A stretch of 64,000 bases of DNA from an uncultured Acetatifactor sp. (GTDB lineage: Bacteria > Bacillota > Clostridia > Lachnospirales > Lachnospiraceae): assembly GCA_910586835.1 (NCBI GenBank), contig CAJUJU010000001.1, positions 62,001-126,000 on the forward strand, written 5' to 3'. This document shows positions 52,039 to 60,923 of this stretch, one piece after another. The stretch's first letter is position 1; each line of letters begins with the position of its first letter. The notes below the pieces were generated by a model. It was not told where the DNA came from. It ran no database searches and saw nothing but the letters and a program-made list of their open reading frames with translations. The position numbers and the translations under genes were made by a program.

Positions 52039-53039
52039 TATCCGGTAGTCTCCCGTCTGATCAAAACAGCATGCAGATATTCGCTCTGCATACAATCTTC
52101 TTTCTCATCAAAAATATCCAGCAGCTTCTGCATGGCATGACTTCCGATCTCATACATGGGCTGCGACATGGTCGTCAGGGCAGGTGTCAGGACATCGCTC
52201 ATCTCTATATTGTCAAAACCCAATACCTGAATATCCTCCGGCACACGAATATTTCGTTCCCGCAGTGCCTTGATCACACCGATCGCCGTCATATCCGACC
52301 CTGCAAAAATCCCGTCGATCTCCCCCAGACGGCTCGAAAGCCTGTTTATCATTTCAATTCCCGAGGCAATACTGTAATCGCCGTGCAGCACAAGATCCGG
52401 CTCCACCGGGACACCCGCCTTTTCCAAAGCCATCACATAGCCCCGATAACGCTCCCGGGAAGTATAAAGCTGATCGTTTCCGCCCAGATATGCAATCCGC
52501 TTCAGCCCGCTGCGAAGCAAATATCCTACGCCCTCACAGGCAGCGCTTCTGTTATCCACATATATCCCCGGCACATTCGGAAAGCTTTCAGATTTTCGAT
52601 CCATCAGCACGATCGGTATCCGGCTCACCCCAAGAGAGTTCAGAAGCTTTTTATCGGTGATCTCTCCACAGGTATTCAACACAATGCCATCCACCCGCTT
52701 CTCGATAAAGGTTCTCAGATACCGCTCTTCATTCTTGATATCCGACTCGGAATTCCCCAGAAAAACCGTATAGCCATGGATTCTGGCACAGTCCTCTATT
52801 CCCTTCACCACCTGCGGAAAGAAAAAATTCTGAATATCCGGAATAATAATGCCAATGGTTCCGGTCCTGGCATGAGTAATGCTTCCGGCCACCCGGTTTG
52901 GGATATATCCCACATCCTCGATCATCTTTTTGATCCGCTTCCGGGTTTCCTCAGACACACCCTCCGGACTGTCATTGATCACCCGGGACACGGTGCCCTT
53001 GGAAACCCCCGCCATCCTCGCAATATCCGAAATATTCAT
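52038..53039 (-). CDS. LacI-family transcriptional regulator
   Basis: A 333-residue repressor. The helix-turn-helix is NISDIARMAGVSKGTVSRVI, followed by the hinge NRVAGSITHARTGTIGIIIP and a periplasmic-binding-like sensor domain. It is encoded inside the ABC/ADP-ribosylglycohydrolase operon and is the best candidate for the two TAAACCGGTTTA operators at 62325-62349. GGAGGG lies before the ATG, and a separate promoter upstream would keep the regulator present when the operon is off. The inducer is probably the sugar released or its phosphate. Confidence 0.93.
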   Translation of the reverse strand: MNISDIARMAGVSKGTVSRVINDSPEGVSEETRKRIKKMIEDVGYIPNRVAGSITHARTGTIGIIIPDIQNFFFPQVVKGIEDCARIHGYTVFLGNSESDIKNEERYLRTFIEKRVDGIVLNTCGEITDKKLLNSLGVSRIPIVLMDRKSESFPNVPGIYVDNRSAACEGVGYLLRSGLKRIAYLGGNDQLYTSRERYRGYVMALEKAGVPVEPDLVLHGDYSIASGIEMINRLSSRLGEIDGIFAGSDMTAIGVIKALRERNIRVPEDIQVLGFDNIEMSDVLTPALTTMSQPMYEIGSHAMQKLLDIFDEKEDCMQSEYLHAVLIRRETTG

Positions 53040-53083
53040 AGCAACCCTCCGTCAACGCCATACCGACTTGCAACATATGTATA

Positions 53084-53112
53084 AGTGTAGCATTATATCA
53101 GATTACCGTCAA
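53084..53112 (-). promoter_or_regulatory. Possible own promoter of lacI
   Basis: TTGACG (53112-53107), 17 bases, TACACT (53089-53084). Each box has one or two mismatches. It lies in the 90-bp gap between the kinase gene and lacI; the other gaps in this operon, at most 76 bp, show no promoter I could support. A palindrome ACATATGT lies just downstream at 53073-53080, unlike the operator at the head of the operon. Confidence 0.5.
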
Positions 53113-53129
53113 TATTCGGCATAGCGCCT

Positions 53130-54020
53130 CTACCGGCTGCGCAGAAATTCTTCCACATCCTTATAATATGGAATGGATGGTGCGGCTCCTCTTTTTGTCA
53201 CGGCCAGGGCTGAGGCGGCGGATGCCGTCCGAAGACATTCCCCGACCTCCCGTCCGCAGAGCATCGCCGTCAGATAATAGCCTGCAAAGGTATCTCCGGC
53301 TGCCGTGGTATCCACTGCCTCTACCGGAAAACACGGACATCTGCATACTCGTTCCCCGTCCGCATAAATGCTCCCCGCCTTTCCCAACGTCAATACCGTC
53401 GCTGCTTCGGGATATTTCACACGCATGGCAGCAATCATCTGTTCCGGCTCCGTTTCACCGACCAGCTGTCCTGCCTCCAACTCGTTCAGTATAAACAGCG
53501 AGACCCGGCTCAGGTCACAGCTTGTCACATTTTCATTCATGGGGGACGGATTCAGAACCACTTTCATCCCCTTCTCGCAGGCTATCTCCATCAGTTCCCT
53601 GAGCAGATTGATCTCGTTCTGCAACAGCAGCACATCGCCCTCGGAAAAGCAGGACAATACCTTTTTGATCTTCTCAACGGAATTTTTTCCGTTTGCACCC
53701 TGATAGAGCAGAATGCTGTTTTCTCCCTGCCCGTCCACCTGGATGACCGCATGTCCGCTCCTGACGGCATGAATCGATATGTGTTCCGTATGTACTCCGT
53801 GCTCCCGGAGAATCCCCAGCAGCTCCGTACCGTCTTCCCCCGCCATACCGGCATGATATATCTCCATTCCGGCCTTTGCCAGCGCAATGGATAAATTCAG
53901 TCCCTTGCCCCCGGCCCGCACCGATATTTCGGAGGAAGAAAGTGTTTCTCCCGGGCGCACGATATGATCTACCAGGTAAATGTGGTCGTAATTCAGAGAT
54001 CCATAATTCAGTATCTTCAT
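53130..54020 (-). CDS. PfkB-family sugar kinase (ribokinase-like)
   Basis: A 296-residue kinase with the PfkB signatures: RAGGKGLNLSIALAKAG near residues 40-56 and the C-terminal DTTAAGDTFAGYYL containing the catalytic aspartate. Ribokinase-like members phosphorylate ribose or nucleosides. The ATG at 54020 overlaps the stop of the glycohydrolase gene (ATGA), so the two products likely act in sequence: the glycohydrolase frees a pentose and the kinase phosphorylates it. Substrate identity is inferred from family and context. Confidence 0.9.
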   Translation of the reverse strand: MKILNYGSLNYDHIYLVDHIVRPGETLSSSEISVRAGGKGLNLSIALAKAGMEIYHAGMAGEDGTELLGILREHGVHTEHISIHAVRSGHAVIQVDGQGENSILLYQGANGKNSVEKIKKVLSCFSEGDVLLLQNEINLLRELMEIACEKGMKVVLNPSPMNENVTSCDLSRVSLFILNELEAGQLVGETEPEQMIAAMRVKYPEAATVLTLGKAGSIYADGERVCRCPCFPVEAVDTTAAGDTFAGYYLTAMLCGREVGECLRTASAASALAVTKRGAAPSIPYYKDVEEFLRSR

Positions 54021-56140
54021 CCGCCCCACCCCATATAATGTCCCGTCCGTATCCGAAAGCTGCCGAATTCCGTCCTTCCCATAGACAGGGAGCCACAGCC
54101 AAACATTCCGTATGCAAAGGTGTCATCCCTGACCTTCAGCAGTTCTTTTCCGTTCACGGAAAGGGAAAGCTCAGCTCCCCTTGCGCATGCTTCCATCTCA
54201 TAGGCCTTGCCCGTCTCCCATCCGAAATCCGCTTCGGCCAGTCTCAGAAAACCAAAATCGTTTTTATAGACCGCGACTTTCCCTTGCCCGGAAAACCCAA
54301 GAGCATAACCCCTCTTCGCTCCCTGCGCCCGCAGAAGCAGAAGATGGTTTTCCCCCGTTATAGGGCAAATCGTCGTTGTGACACTGTAATCCTTCGCATA
54401 ATAATTACCTGCATAGGCAAATGCGTCCTCATAACACATCAGACACAGCCTGCCTTCCTCCAGCTCCCATGCCCCGTGATCCATGGCAAAAGGAGTGATC
54501 TGCCCGAATTCTTTGCGCTGTTTGCCAAAATCAATGGAATAACAACTGTCTCCCGTCACGGAAAAATCATCCAGATATAAGACTGCCAGCGTCTTCGCTT
54601 TCGCGGGCGACCAACCCTCCAGCACGATTCCCACCTCGTCGATCAGATCGCCGTTTGTATCGGGAATCCGGAAAGTGATTTCCTTCCAGGTATCCTTCTC
54701 CAGTTGTATATATCCCTGCTTGTGTATCTCCCCATCCCCGGCAGTCCTGATATAGGGCGCGGCTCCCGGACATTCCCAACCGTTCAGGAGCTCCATGTCA
54801 AGCTGCATACTCACGGTCTGGCCGCTGTACACGGTAGGCGAAAATACCGGATTATAGCGTTCATCGGAAAAATCTTCCCTTTTATAAAAAGGCTTGTAGT
54901 AGATCCTGCAGCTGTCTCCTCTGTCCATCCGATCCATCACGATCTTCAGCGCGCCTCTGCCGCCGTGTGCTTTTACCTCTGTATGAGAAACGCTGCAGAA
55001 GAACGGATCCGAAACCCGAATATTATGCGTCGCACCCGGCAATTCAAAGTCAAAATGAATCTCTCCGTCGCAAAAACTGTTCTTCAGCTCCTCCGGAGCC
55101 TCTTCTCCGCAGAGCCTGCAGCCCAGCACGGCTACTTCCTTCGCATAAGTAGGAATATCCAGATTATTCAGATAACCGGAAATACCCGATAATACGATTC
55201 CGTCATTGACAGGCCTGCGGTAACGCGCGGGCAGACCGGCGCAGCCTTTCATCACTCCCAGCACGGTTCCGACGTTTCCTGCATTGCAGTCCGTGTCCCA
55301 GCCGCACATTGTGGCGATCTCTACGGTTCGGTCAAATTCACCGTCACCATACAGCATTGCAAGCGCACAGACGCCGGCATTTGGAATAATATGACAATTT
55401 CCCTTATATCTGTCATAGCCCCATTCCGCCGCCAGCATTTCACGGCACGCTCTGAAGTCATCCGGATTCTCCCTGTGAAAATCCATAACGGCGCAGACTA
55501 CCGCTTCATAAAGACTTCCCTCCGGAAGCTGTTTCAGTCCCGTCTCCATAATATGCTCTATGTCATCGGAAACAAAGGCCTCCGCAATGCAGCCGCAGAA
55601 AAAGCGGGCTCCGTTCACTCCTTCCCCGTCATGGGACACACTGGCTGCAATCGCGCCATATTCCGCCGCCTCCTTCGGCCTCCCCGGAAAGCAGAGCCCC
55701 CAGGTATCAATAAAGATCTGACCGCCTATCTGCTCGGCTATCACCTTCCCGTTCTGCGCTATGGAACCGGACTGCGGTGCCGGAATTCCCTTTTTCAGGT
55801 TCAGGTAAGCGGTATGCTCCGTACTGACACCATAGCCGCCCCACCAGAACATTCCCATACCCTCTCGGGTATAATTCAGCCATGCCCTCGCCACATCCTG
55901 CGGACAGAGCCTGCGGTCAGACGCATCGTCCCTCAGAGCCCGCAGAAAAAATACAGGACCATTGGCGTCGTCATCAGCCGCAAAATTTTTATATTCCTTC
56001 ACATAATCACGGATTTCCCCATAGGTATCCCGAATCCTCTCATATGTCCAGATGGTGGGTTCCACCGGAGCGCCCAGACGGATACCGATATTCATTCCCA
56101 GAAAACCCGCATATACCTTTTCCAAATAGCCTGAAAGCAT
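54017..56140 (-). CDS. ADP-ribosylglycohydrolase-family protein with C-terminal extension
   Basis: A 707-residue protein. Residues 1-350 form the ADP-ribosylglycohydrolase fold (YAGFLGMNIGIRLG, NFAADDDANG, VSHDGEGVNGARF, and the metal site CGWDTDCNAGNVGTVLG). Residues about 350-707 look like two beta-rich, lectin- or carbohydrate-binding-like domains (for example DRMDRGDSCRIYYKPF, ITFRIPDTNGDLIDEVGIVL). No signal peptide, so it is cytoplasmic. It may cleave an N-ribosyl or other glycosidic bond of an imported compound. The second family member downstream in this region is shorter and lacks the extension. Confidence 0.88.
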   Translation of the reverse strand: MLSGYLEKVYAGFLGMNIGIRLGAPVEPTIWTYERIRDTYGEIRDYVKEYKNFAADDDANGPVFFLRALRDDASDRRLCPQDVARAWLNYTREGMGMFWWGGYGVSTEHTAYLNLKKGIPAPQSGSIAQNGKVIAEQIGGQIFIDTWGLCFPGRPKEAAEYGAIAASVSHDGEGVNGARFFCGCIAEAFVSDDIEHIMETGLKQLPEGSLYEAVVCAVMDFHRENPDDFRACREMLAAEWGYDRYKGNCHIIPNAGVCALAMLYGDGEFDRTVEIATMCGWDTDCNAGNVGTVLGVMKGCAGLPARYRRPVNDGIVLSGISGYLNNLDIPTYAKEVAVLGCRLCGEEAPEELKNSFCDGEIHFDFELPGATHNIRVSDPFFCSVSHTEVKAHGGRGALKIVMDRMDRGDSCRIYYKPFYKREDFSDERYNPVFSPTVYSGQTVSMQLDMELLNGWECPGAAPYIRTAGDGEIHKQGYIQLEKDTWKEITFRIPDTNGDLIDEVGIVLEGWSPAKAKTLAVLYLDDFSVTGDSCYSIDFGKQRKEFGQITPFAMDHGAWELEEGRLCLMCYEDAFAYAGNYYAKDYSVTTTICPITGENHLLLLRAQGAKRGYALGFSGQGKVAVYKNDFGFLRLAEADFGWETGKAYEMEACARGAELSLSVNGKELLKVRDDTFAYGMFGCGSLSMGRTEFGSFRIRTGHYMGWGG

Positions 56141-56155
56141 CCTGTCCTCCTGTTC

Positions 56156-57142
56156 TCAGCAAACCAGCTCCGCCAGTTTTTCCGCATAGTCAAAAATATC
56201 GATTCCCTTTGTAAACTTCAGGCAGGTGCCGGAAGGATACCTGGTTTTTTCCAGCCAGTGACGCGGTATCCCGGAACTTCCGTATCGCGCTCCAAGAATT
56301 GCTCCTGCCGTAGCTCCGATCGTATCCGCGTCTCTGCCAAAATTAACTGCCAGCAGAAGACCCGCTTGAAAAGAATCGCTCTTCAGGCGCAGACAACCCA
56401 GCATTTCCGGAATCGCCTCAGGTACCGCGGCCCGGTTCGTGGAAAACAGTTCATTGTGCAGCGGCATCCACGCCGCTGCAATATCTCCATTCGCCTCCGT
56501 CACGATCCGGTCTGTACGCCGCAGCGTCTCCCGGAACCAGGAGTCCGCGGGAGCCAGCGCACATACAGCGTCCCAGATTTCCATCACGGAAGCATCTACC
56601 ATAGCCAATGAAACCGCCACCGCTACCGCCTGTGCACCCCAGATACCGTCTGCATAATGACTGATGCAGGCGTCGGTTTCTGCCAGGTAAGCCGCCTTTT
56701 CAGGATCACCCGCACAGTATATCCCAATAGGGCCGCTGCGCATCGCCGCTCCGTCGCTCTGATGGAAGGGGTTAAACCTTCCCGATTCCGGGGGCCTTAA
56801 ACCCCTGCGCAGATTGTCGGCCGCCTCTGTCTCGCTTAAGCCTCCCCTTTTCAGTTCATCTTCCGTGGCAACATGAGCAAGCCACATTTTTACCACATCT
56901 TCGGAGGTAAATTCTCCTTTTTTTTCGATTATGGTTCCGGCCACCATCAGCGCAAACTCCGTATCGTCTGTACTCCAACAGGCTCCTCTGTTAAAGTCGG
57001 TAATAAATCCGTAATCCCTCTGGTTCTCCGGCATCCTGGCCGCATCTCCCAGAGAGTCCCCGATTGCCAGTCCGCACAGGCTGCCGATCGCCTTGTCTGT
57101 CAAAAGCTCCCTGTTCCGTATCAGTTCTTCCCGCGTCATCAT
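56156..57142 (-). CDS. ADP-ribosylglycohydrolase-family protein
   Basis: A 328-residue single-domain member with the classical motifs SLCGLAIGDSLGDAAR, WSTDDTEFAL and FGRDADTIGATAGAILGARYG, including the acidic residues that bind the two metal ions. The ATG at 57142 follows AGGTGA by five bases. It lies between the binding protein and the larger family member, 15 bp from the latter. Two different glycohydrolases in one transport operon suggest a substrate that needs two cleavages or a mixture of substrates. Confidence 0.9.
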   Translation of the reverse strand: MMTREELIRNRELLTDKAIGSLCGLAIGDSLGDAARMPENQRDYGFITDFNRGACWSTDDTEFALMVAGTIIEKKGEFTSEDVVKMWLAHVATEDELKRGGLSETEAADNLRRGLRPPESGRFNPFHQSDGAAMRSGPIGIYCAGDPEKAAYLAETDACISHYADGIWGAQAVAVAVSLAMVDASVMEIWDAVCALAPADSWFRETLRRTDRIVTEANGDIAAAWMPLHNELFSTNRAAVPEAIPEMLGCLRLKSDSFQAGLLLAVNFGRDADTIGATAGAILGARYGSSGIPRHWLEKTRYPSGTCLKFTKGIDIFDYAEKLAELVC

Positions 57143-57170
57143 CTGAATCACCTGCCCCCTTATATTCTGC

Positions 57171-58658
57171 TTACTTTAATACAGAATTTGCATATTCTGT
57201 AACAGCCGCACCGCCTACTCTGTTCCACTCCTCCACAAATGCATCCCAATCCTGCTCTGTCTTGTTGCCCAATACAAAATCCGCAATAAATTCTGATAAT
57301 GTGGAATTTGCCGCATCCCAGCTGATGGTATATTCCTCCGGAATCACGAACGCATTATCCAGCGTAGAATAAGCAGACGACATTTCTTTGGAAGATACCG
57401 CAGCCTCTGACCAGTAGGGCGTTTCCTCCGATACTGTGTCCAGGTCAAAATTTGCAAAGGTTCCGAAAATGACTGCAAACCAGTTATCATGAGCGGGAAG
57501 CAGCGTATATTTTCCGTTTTCTTCCGTATAGGTTTTTCCCTTCAAACCCAGAAGATCAAGAACTCTTCCTTCCGGTGAGCAGGCAAAATCCAATACCTGA
57601 AAGGCCAGGTCTTTATGCTCCGACTGTGCGCTGATGGCAAACCCCCTCGTCTCCTTGCTGGTATCCAGAGGAGTATATCCCTGAGCCTCCCCCTTTGCCG
57701 GAGGCAGTACTCTCAATGCCGCGCTCTCGCCGTTTGCCGCCACCATGTTGCTGTTGTAGATATCGGTTGTCTCTCCCTGACTGCCGCATATGATCGCCGT
57801 CGTATTGCCGTAAAAATCATTTTCCTTTCTCTCCCAATTGACGTTCAGATAATCCTGATCAATAATACCCTGCTGATACAGATCCGCATAATACTTCAGC
57901 TGCTCCAGAGACCTTTGGCTCACTCTGGCATACTCATATTCTCCCGCTTCATTCTTTATCCAGGTCTGCGTCAGGCCAAACGCCTGATCAAATACGCTGT
58001 TCATGCCGTCCAGAGAGCCGTCCATCCCAAATACTGCCTCATGATCCTGCTTCAGTTCCTTCAGCATCGCAGTATAATTGTCAACAGTGGGATTTTCCAG
58101 AAGAGCCCCCGCCGTCTGCAGGGAATCAAGCACATCCCCCCGGATCACCGGAACCTTAATGGAAGCCGCTTTCACATAAACAAGATAGGGATAGTTTGAA
58201 AGTCTTTCCTTCTGAAAATCCTCCAGCACATCCTTCATATAGATGGATTTTTCAATATAAGGCGTCAGATCCTCCAAAATGCCCTGATTCGCAAAGGTCT
58301 GATCCCCACCCTGAAAATAAATCAAATCCGGAATATCACCGCCGTTTAACATCAATGCAAGATTGTCCGCATAAGAACCGCTCTGGATATTTACCAGTTC
58401 AAGCTGCGCATTGATTCCGGCTTCCGCCAGCGCCCTGTTATATTCCTCCAGCCAGGCCATCTGAGTCTCGTCCTGCGGATTCAGCTCCTTGGACACGATC
58501 CGCAGCGTCACTGTCTCATCGCCGCCGTTGCCTTCCGGCTCCTCCGTTTCGATGGTTCTGCTTTCGCCGCTGCTTTCCTCAGGCACGGAACCACAGCCTG
58601 TAAACATTCCTGCCATCAGAGTCAATACCGCCAACGCCATCCATGTTTTTCTTTTCAT
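57171..58658 (-). CDS. Sugar ABC transporter substrate-binding lipoprotein
   Basis: A 495-residue extracellular binding protein (family 1, LplA type). The signal peptide ends in a lipobox MFTGCGS near residue 22, so it is anchored to the membrane as a lipoprotein. A long Glu/Gly/Ser linker follows, then the binding domains (LMLNGGDIPDLIYFQGGDQ, GFAISAQSEHKDLAFQVLDF). The ATG at 58658 follows AAGGAG. It is encoded between the two permeases and the glycohydrolases. No ATPase gene is nearby, as is common: a shared MsmK-type ATPase elsewhere usually serves such importers. Confidence 0.93.
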   Translation of the reverse strand: MKRKTWMALAVLTLMAGMFTGCGSVPEESSGESRTIETEEPEGNGGDETVTLRIVSKELNPQDETQMAWLEEYNRALAEAGINAQLELVNIQSGSYADNLALMLNGGDIPDLIYFQGGDQTFANQGILEDLTPYIEKSIYMKDVLEDFQKERLSNYPYLVYVKAASIKVPVIRGDVLDSLQTAGALLENPTVDNYTAMLKELKQDHEAVFGMDGSLDGMNSVFDQAFGLTQTWIKNEAGEYEYARVSQRSLEQLKYYADLYQQGIIDQDYLNVNWERKENDFYGNTTAIICGSQGETTDIYNSNMVAANGESAALRVLPPAKGEAQGYTPLDTSKETRGFAISAQSEHKDLAFQVLDFACSPEGRVLDLLGLKGKTYTEENGKYTLLPAHDNWFAVIFGTFANFDLDTVSEETPYWSEAAVSSKEMSSAYSTLDNAFVIPEEYTISWDAANSTLSEFIADFVLGNKTEQDWDAFVEEWNRVGGAAVTEYANSVLK

Positions 58659-58734
58659 ATGCTCTCCTTCCACCCTCCCTGGGGTTGTTTTTATTTTTTC
58701 CGGCCGAACCGGAAGTGACCATGATCAAACGTGC

Positions 58735-59616
58735 CTATTCCTTTATGCCCCCCGCCATGACACCGCCGGTATAATATTTCAGAATCAGCGGGTAAACAGC
58801 CAGGATCGGTACCATTACAATGACAATCGTAGCCGCCTTCAGGGAGCTCACATTGATCGCGGTAAGATCTACATTGGAATAGGCCGCAAGTGTTGTGGAA
58901 TCCCCTTCCACCACAAATTGTCTCAAAAATACCTGCAGGACGGTTCCGTCTCTCGTCTGCAGAAAGACACTGCTTCGAAAATATTCGTTCCACCTGACAA
59001 CCGCATAAAACATGCCCACTGTCATCAGAACAATTTTATTCAAAGGCAGGAATATCCTTAAAAATACCGTGAATTCTCCGGCGCCGTCGATCTTTGCCGC
59101 CTCGATCAGAGAAGCCGGAGTCTGCTCAAAAAATCGCATCATCAGAACCAGATAGTATACATTGACGGAATTATAAAGTACCATAATCCACACATTGTTC
59201 AGCAGTCCCAGATTCTTCACTACAAAATATTCCTGAATAATACTGGGCTCAAAGATCATCATCACGATGAAAAAAACCATCAGCAGCCGTTTCAGAGGAA
59301 GCCCCGGCCTTGTCATCGCATAGGCAGCCAGTCCTGTCACCAGAAGGCTGAGCGCAGTGCCCGCCGCCGTTATAAACAGACTGTTTGCAAAGGAACGCAG
59401 CACAAGCCTGTTGGAAAAAATCAGCTTGTAATTAACAAAATCCACGCCCTCCGGCCAGAACTGCCAGCCTTCCATAAAAGGCACCCGCCTGGGGTCAGAT
59501 ATGGACTTGGCCAGGATATTTAATATGGGGATAATAATGACCAACGCCACCACGCTCAAAAACAGGCGGATCAAAACCTTCTCCGGCCGGAGTCTTCTGC
59601 TCTTTTTTTCTCTCAT
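58735..59616 (-). CDS. ABC sugar permease, YtcP/LplC type
   Basis: A 293-residue inner-membrane permease with six predicted helices and the EAA-loop motif EAAKIDGAGEFTVFLRIFLP. Sequence features such as YYTGGVMAGGIKE at the end are typical of LplC/YtcP-like permeases. AAAGGAGG lies 8 bases before the ATG and the upstream permease stop is 16 bp away. It forms the importer with the other permease and the binding lipoprotein. Confidence 0.93.
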   Translation of the reverse strand: MREKKSRRLRPEKVLIRLFLSVVALVIIIPILNILAKSISDPRRVPFMEGWQFWPEGVDFVNYKLIFSNRLVLRSFANSLFITAAGTALSLLVTGLAAYAMTRPGLPLKRLLMVFFIVMMIFEPSIIQEYFVVKNLGLLNNVWIMVLYNSVNVYYLVLMMRFFEQTPASLIEAAKIDGAGEFTVFLRIFLPLNKIVLMTVGMFYAVVRWNEYFRSSVFLQTRDGTVLQVFLRQFVVEGDSTTLAAYSNVDLTAINVSSLKAATIVIVMVPILAVYPLILKYYTGGVMAGGIKE

Positions 59617-59632
59617 TCCGCCTTCCTCCTTT

Positions 59633-60559
59633 TTACCATGCCCCGGAACCGGTCAGTTTTTTGGATATCCCGTTCGTGATCAATATAAGCACCGTTCCGA
59701 TTACACTTTTAAATAAGCTTGCCGCGGTGGCAAAGGAATACTGAACATTCACCAATCCGATCCGGTACACATAGGTATCCAGAATATCTACACGGCTCAA
59801 CACGGCATCATTGGAAAAATTCAGAATCTGATCCAGTCCCGCGCTCATGATGAAGCCTACATTAAGGATCAGTACCGTCATCATCGGCATTACCAGCACC
59901 GGCAGAATGATATTCGTCACCATCTTCCACCTGCCCGCGCCGTCGATGGCGGCAGCATCATAAAGTTCTCCGCTGATTCCCAGGATAGCGGACAGATAAA
60001 TAATGGAGTCCCACCCTATACTCCTCCACAGCTCTGAGGCAGTCAGAATCGGAATGATCGCATTTTTGCTGACCAGCAGATTTTTGTACTCCACGCCCAT
60101 AACCCCCATGATGCTGGTGACGATTCCTCCTCTGGAAAAGGCGTCGATCCAGATACCGGCAATGATGACCCAGGACAGAAAATGCGGCATATAGGAAATC
60201 ACCTGTATGATCTTTCCAAAGCGGCATCTTCCCAGCTCATTCAGCATGAGAGCGAACATGACGGGAAAGGGAAACAGCAGAAACAGCTTAATACTGCTGA
60301 TCAGCAGAGTATTTCTGATTATATTCCAGAAAGCGGGCGTTTCAAACAGCATTCTGAAGTATTTCCAACCCACAAACACATTTTCTCCCACGATCTTATA
60401 ATCGTAAAAGGCCAATTTCATCCCTGCTATGGCAGAGACCCGAAAAACAAAAAAGTATAAAAGCGCCGGCAAAAGCATCAAATAAGCCCATCTGTATTTC
60501 CAGATCCGCCGCCATGTAAGCACATCCCTTTGTCCCCTGTATTTCACGCTTTTCCCCAC
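59633..60559 (-). CDS. ABC sugar permease, LplB type
   Basis: A 308-residue permease with six predicted helices. The EAA-loop motif is YDAAAIDGAGRWKMVTNIILP, and LLPALLYFFVFRVSAIAGMKLAF is typical of LplB. The GTG at 60559 is preferred because AGGAGG lies 6 bases upstream; an ATG at 60589 would add ten residues but has little ribosome binding site. It is followed 16 bp later by the second permease gene. Confidence 0.9.
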   Translation of the reverse strand: MGKSVKYRGQRDVLTWRRIWKYRWAYLMLLPALLYFFVFRVSAIAGMKLAFYDYKIVGENVFVGWKYFRMLFETPAFWNIIRNTLLISSIKLFLLFPFPVMFALMLNELGRCRFGKIIQVISYMPHFLSWVIIAGIWIDAFSRGGIVTSIMGVMGVEYKNLLVSKNAIIPILTASELWRSIGWDSIIYLSAILGISGELYDAAAIDGAGRWKMVTNIILPVLVMPMMTVLILNVGFIMSAGLDQILNFSNDAVLSRVDILDTYVYRIGLVNVQYSFATAASLFKSVIGTVLILITNGISKKLTGSGAW

Positions 60560-60597
60560 CACACACCTCCTGTCGGAAATTCTTTTCATACGAGTTC

Positions 60598-60921
60598 TCA
60601 GCTCAATGTTACCCGCAGCTCCGCCAGAGGTCCGTGCTGCTGCGCCCCGTAAACATCGCGGTCGCCGCAGGTGCCCGATGAAATATCTCTGTCATAAGTA
60701 ATCTTAAAGCCCAACGCCTTATCAAAAAAAACAATATCCTGAATTCTCTCCGGCTCCATCCGGTACAGCGCCGCAACCTTCTCCCGGGAGATTATTCCGC
60801 TTTCCCTGATCTTCCTGTAAGTCTCCCCGTCTTCAAACAGCACGTCCAGCGTAATCTGAAAAGGACCGCTGTTTTTGGATCGGATCACCTTTGCAATGTC
60901 ATATAATCTGCATTCTTTCAT
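60598..60921 (-). CDS. DUF4387 protein (AtuA-linked)
   Basis: A 107-residue cytoplasmic protein: LYDIAKVIRSKNSGPFQITL, then DVLFED and FFDKALGFKITYDR, the DUF4387 pattern. Such proteins occur directly next to AtuA/DUF1446 proteins, sometimes fused, and probably form a complex with them. The start at 60921 is 7 bases after AGGAGG; the ATG at 60927, overlapping the atuA-like stop, is too near. Function is not established. Confidence 0.87.
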   Translation of the reverse strand: MKECRLYDIAKVIRSKNSGPFQITLDVLFEDGETYRKIRESGIISREKVAALYRMEPERIQDIVFFDKALGFKITYDRDISSGTCGDRDVYGAQQHGPLAELRVTLS

Positions 60922-60923
60922 TC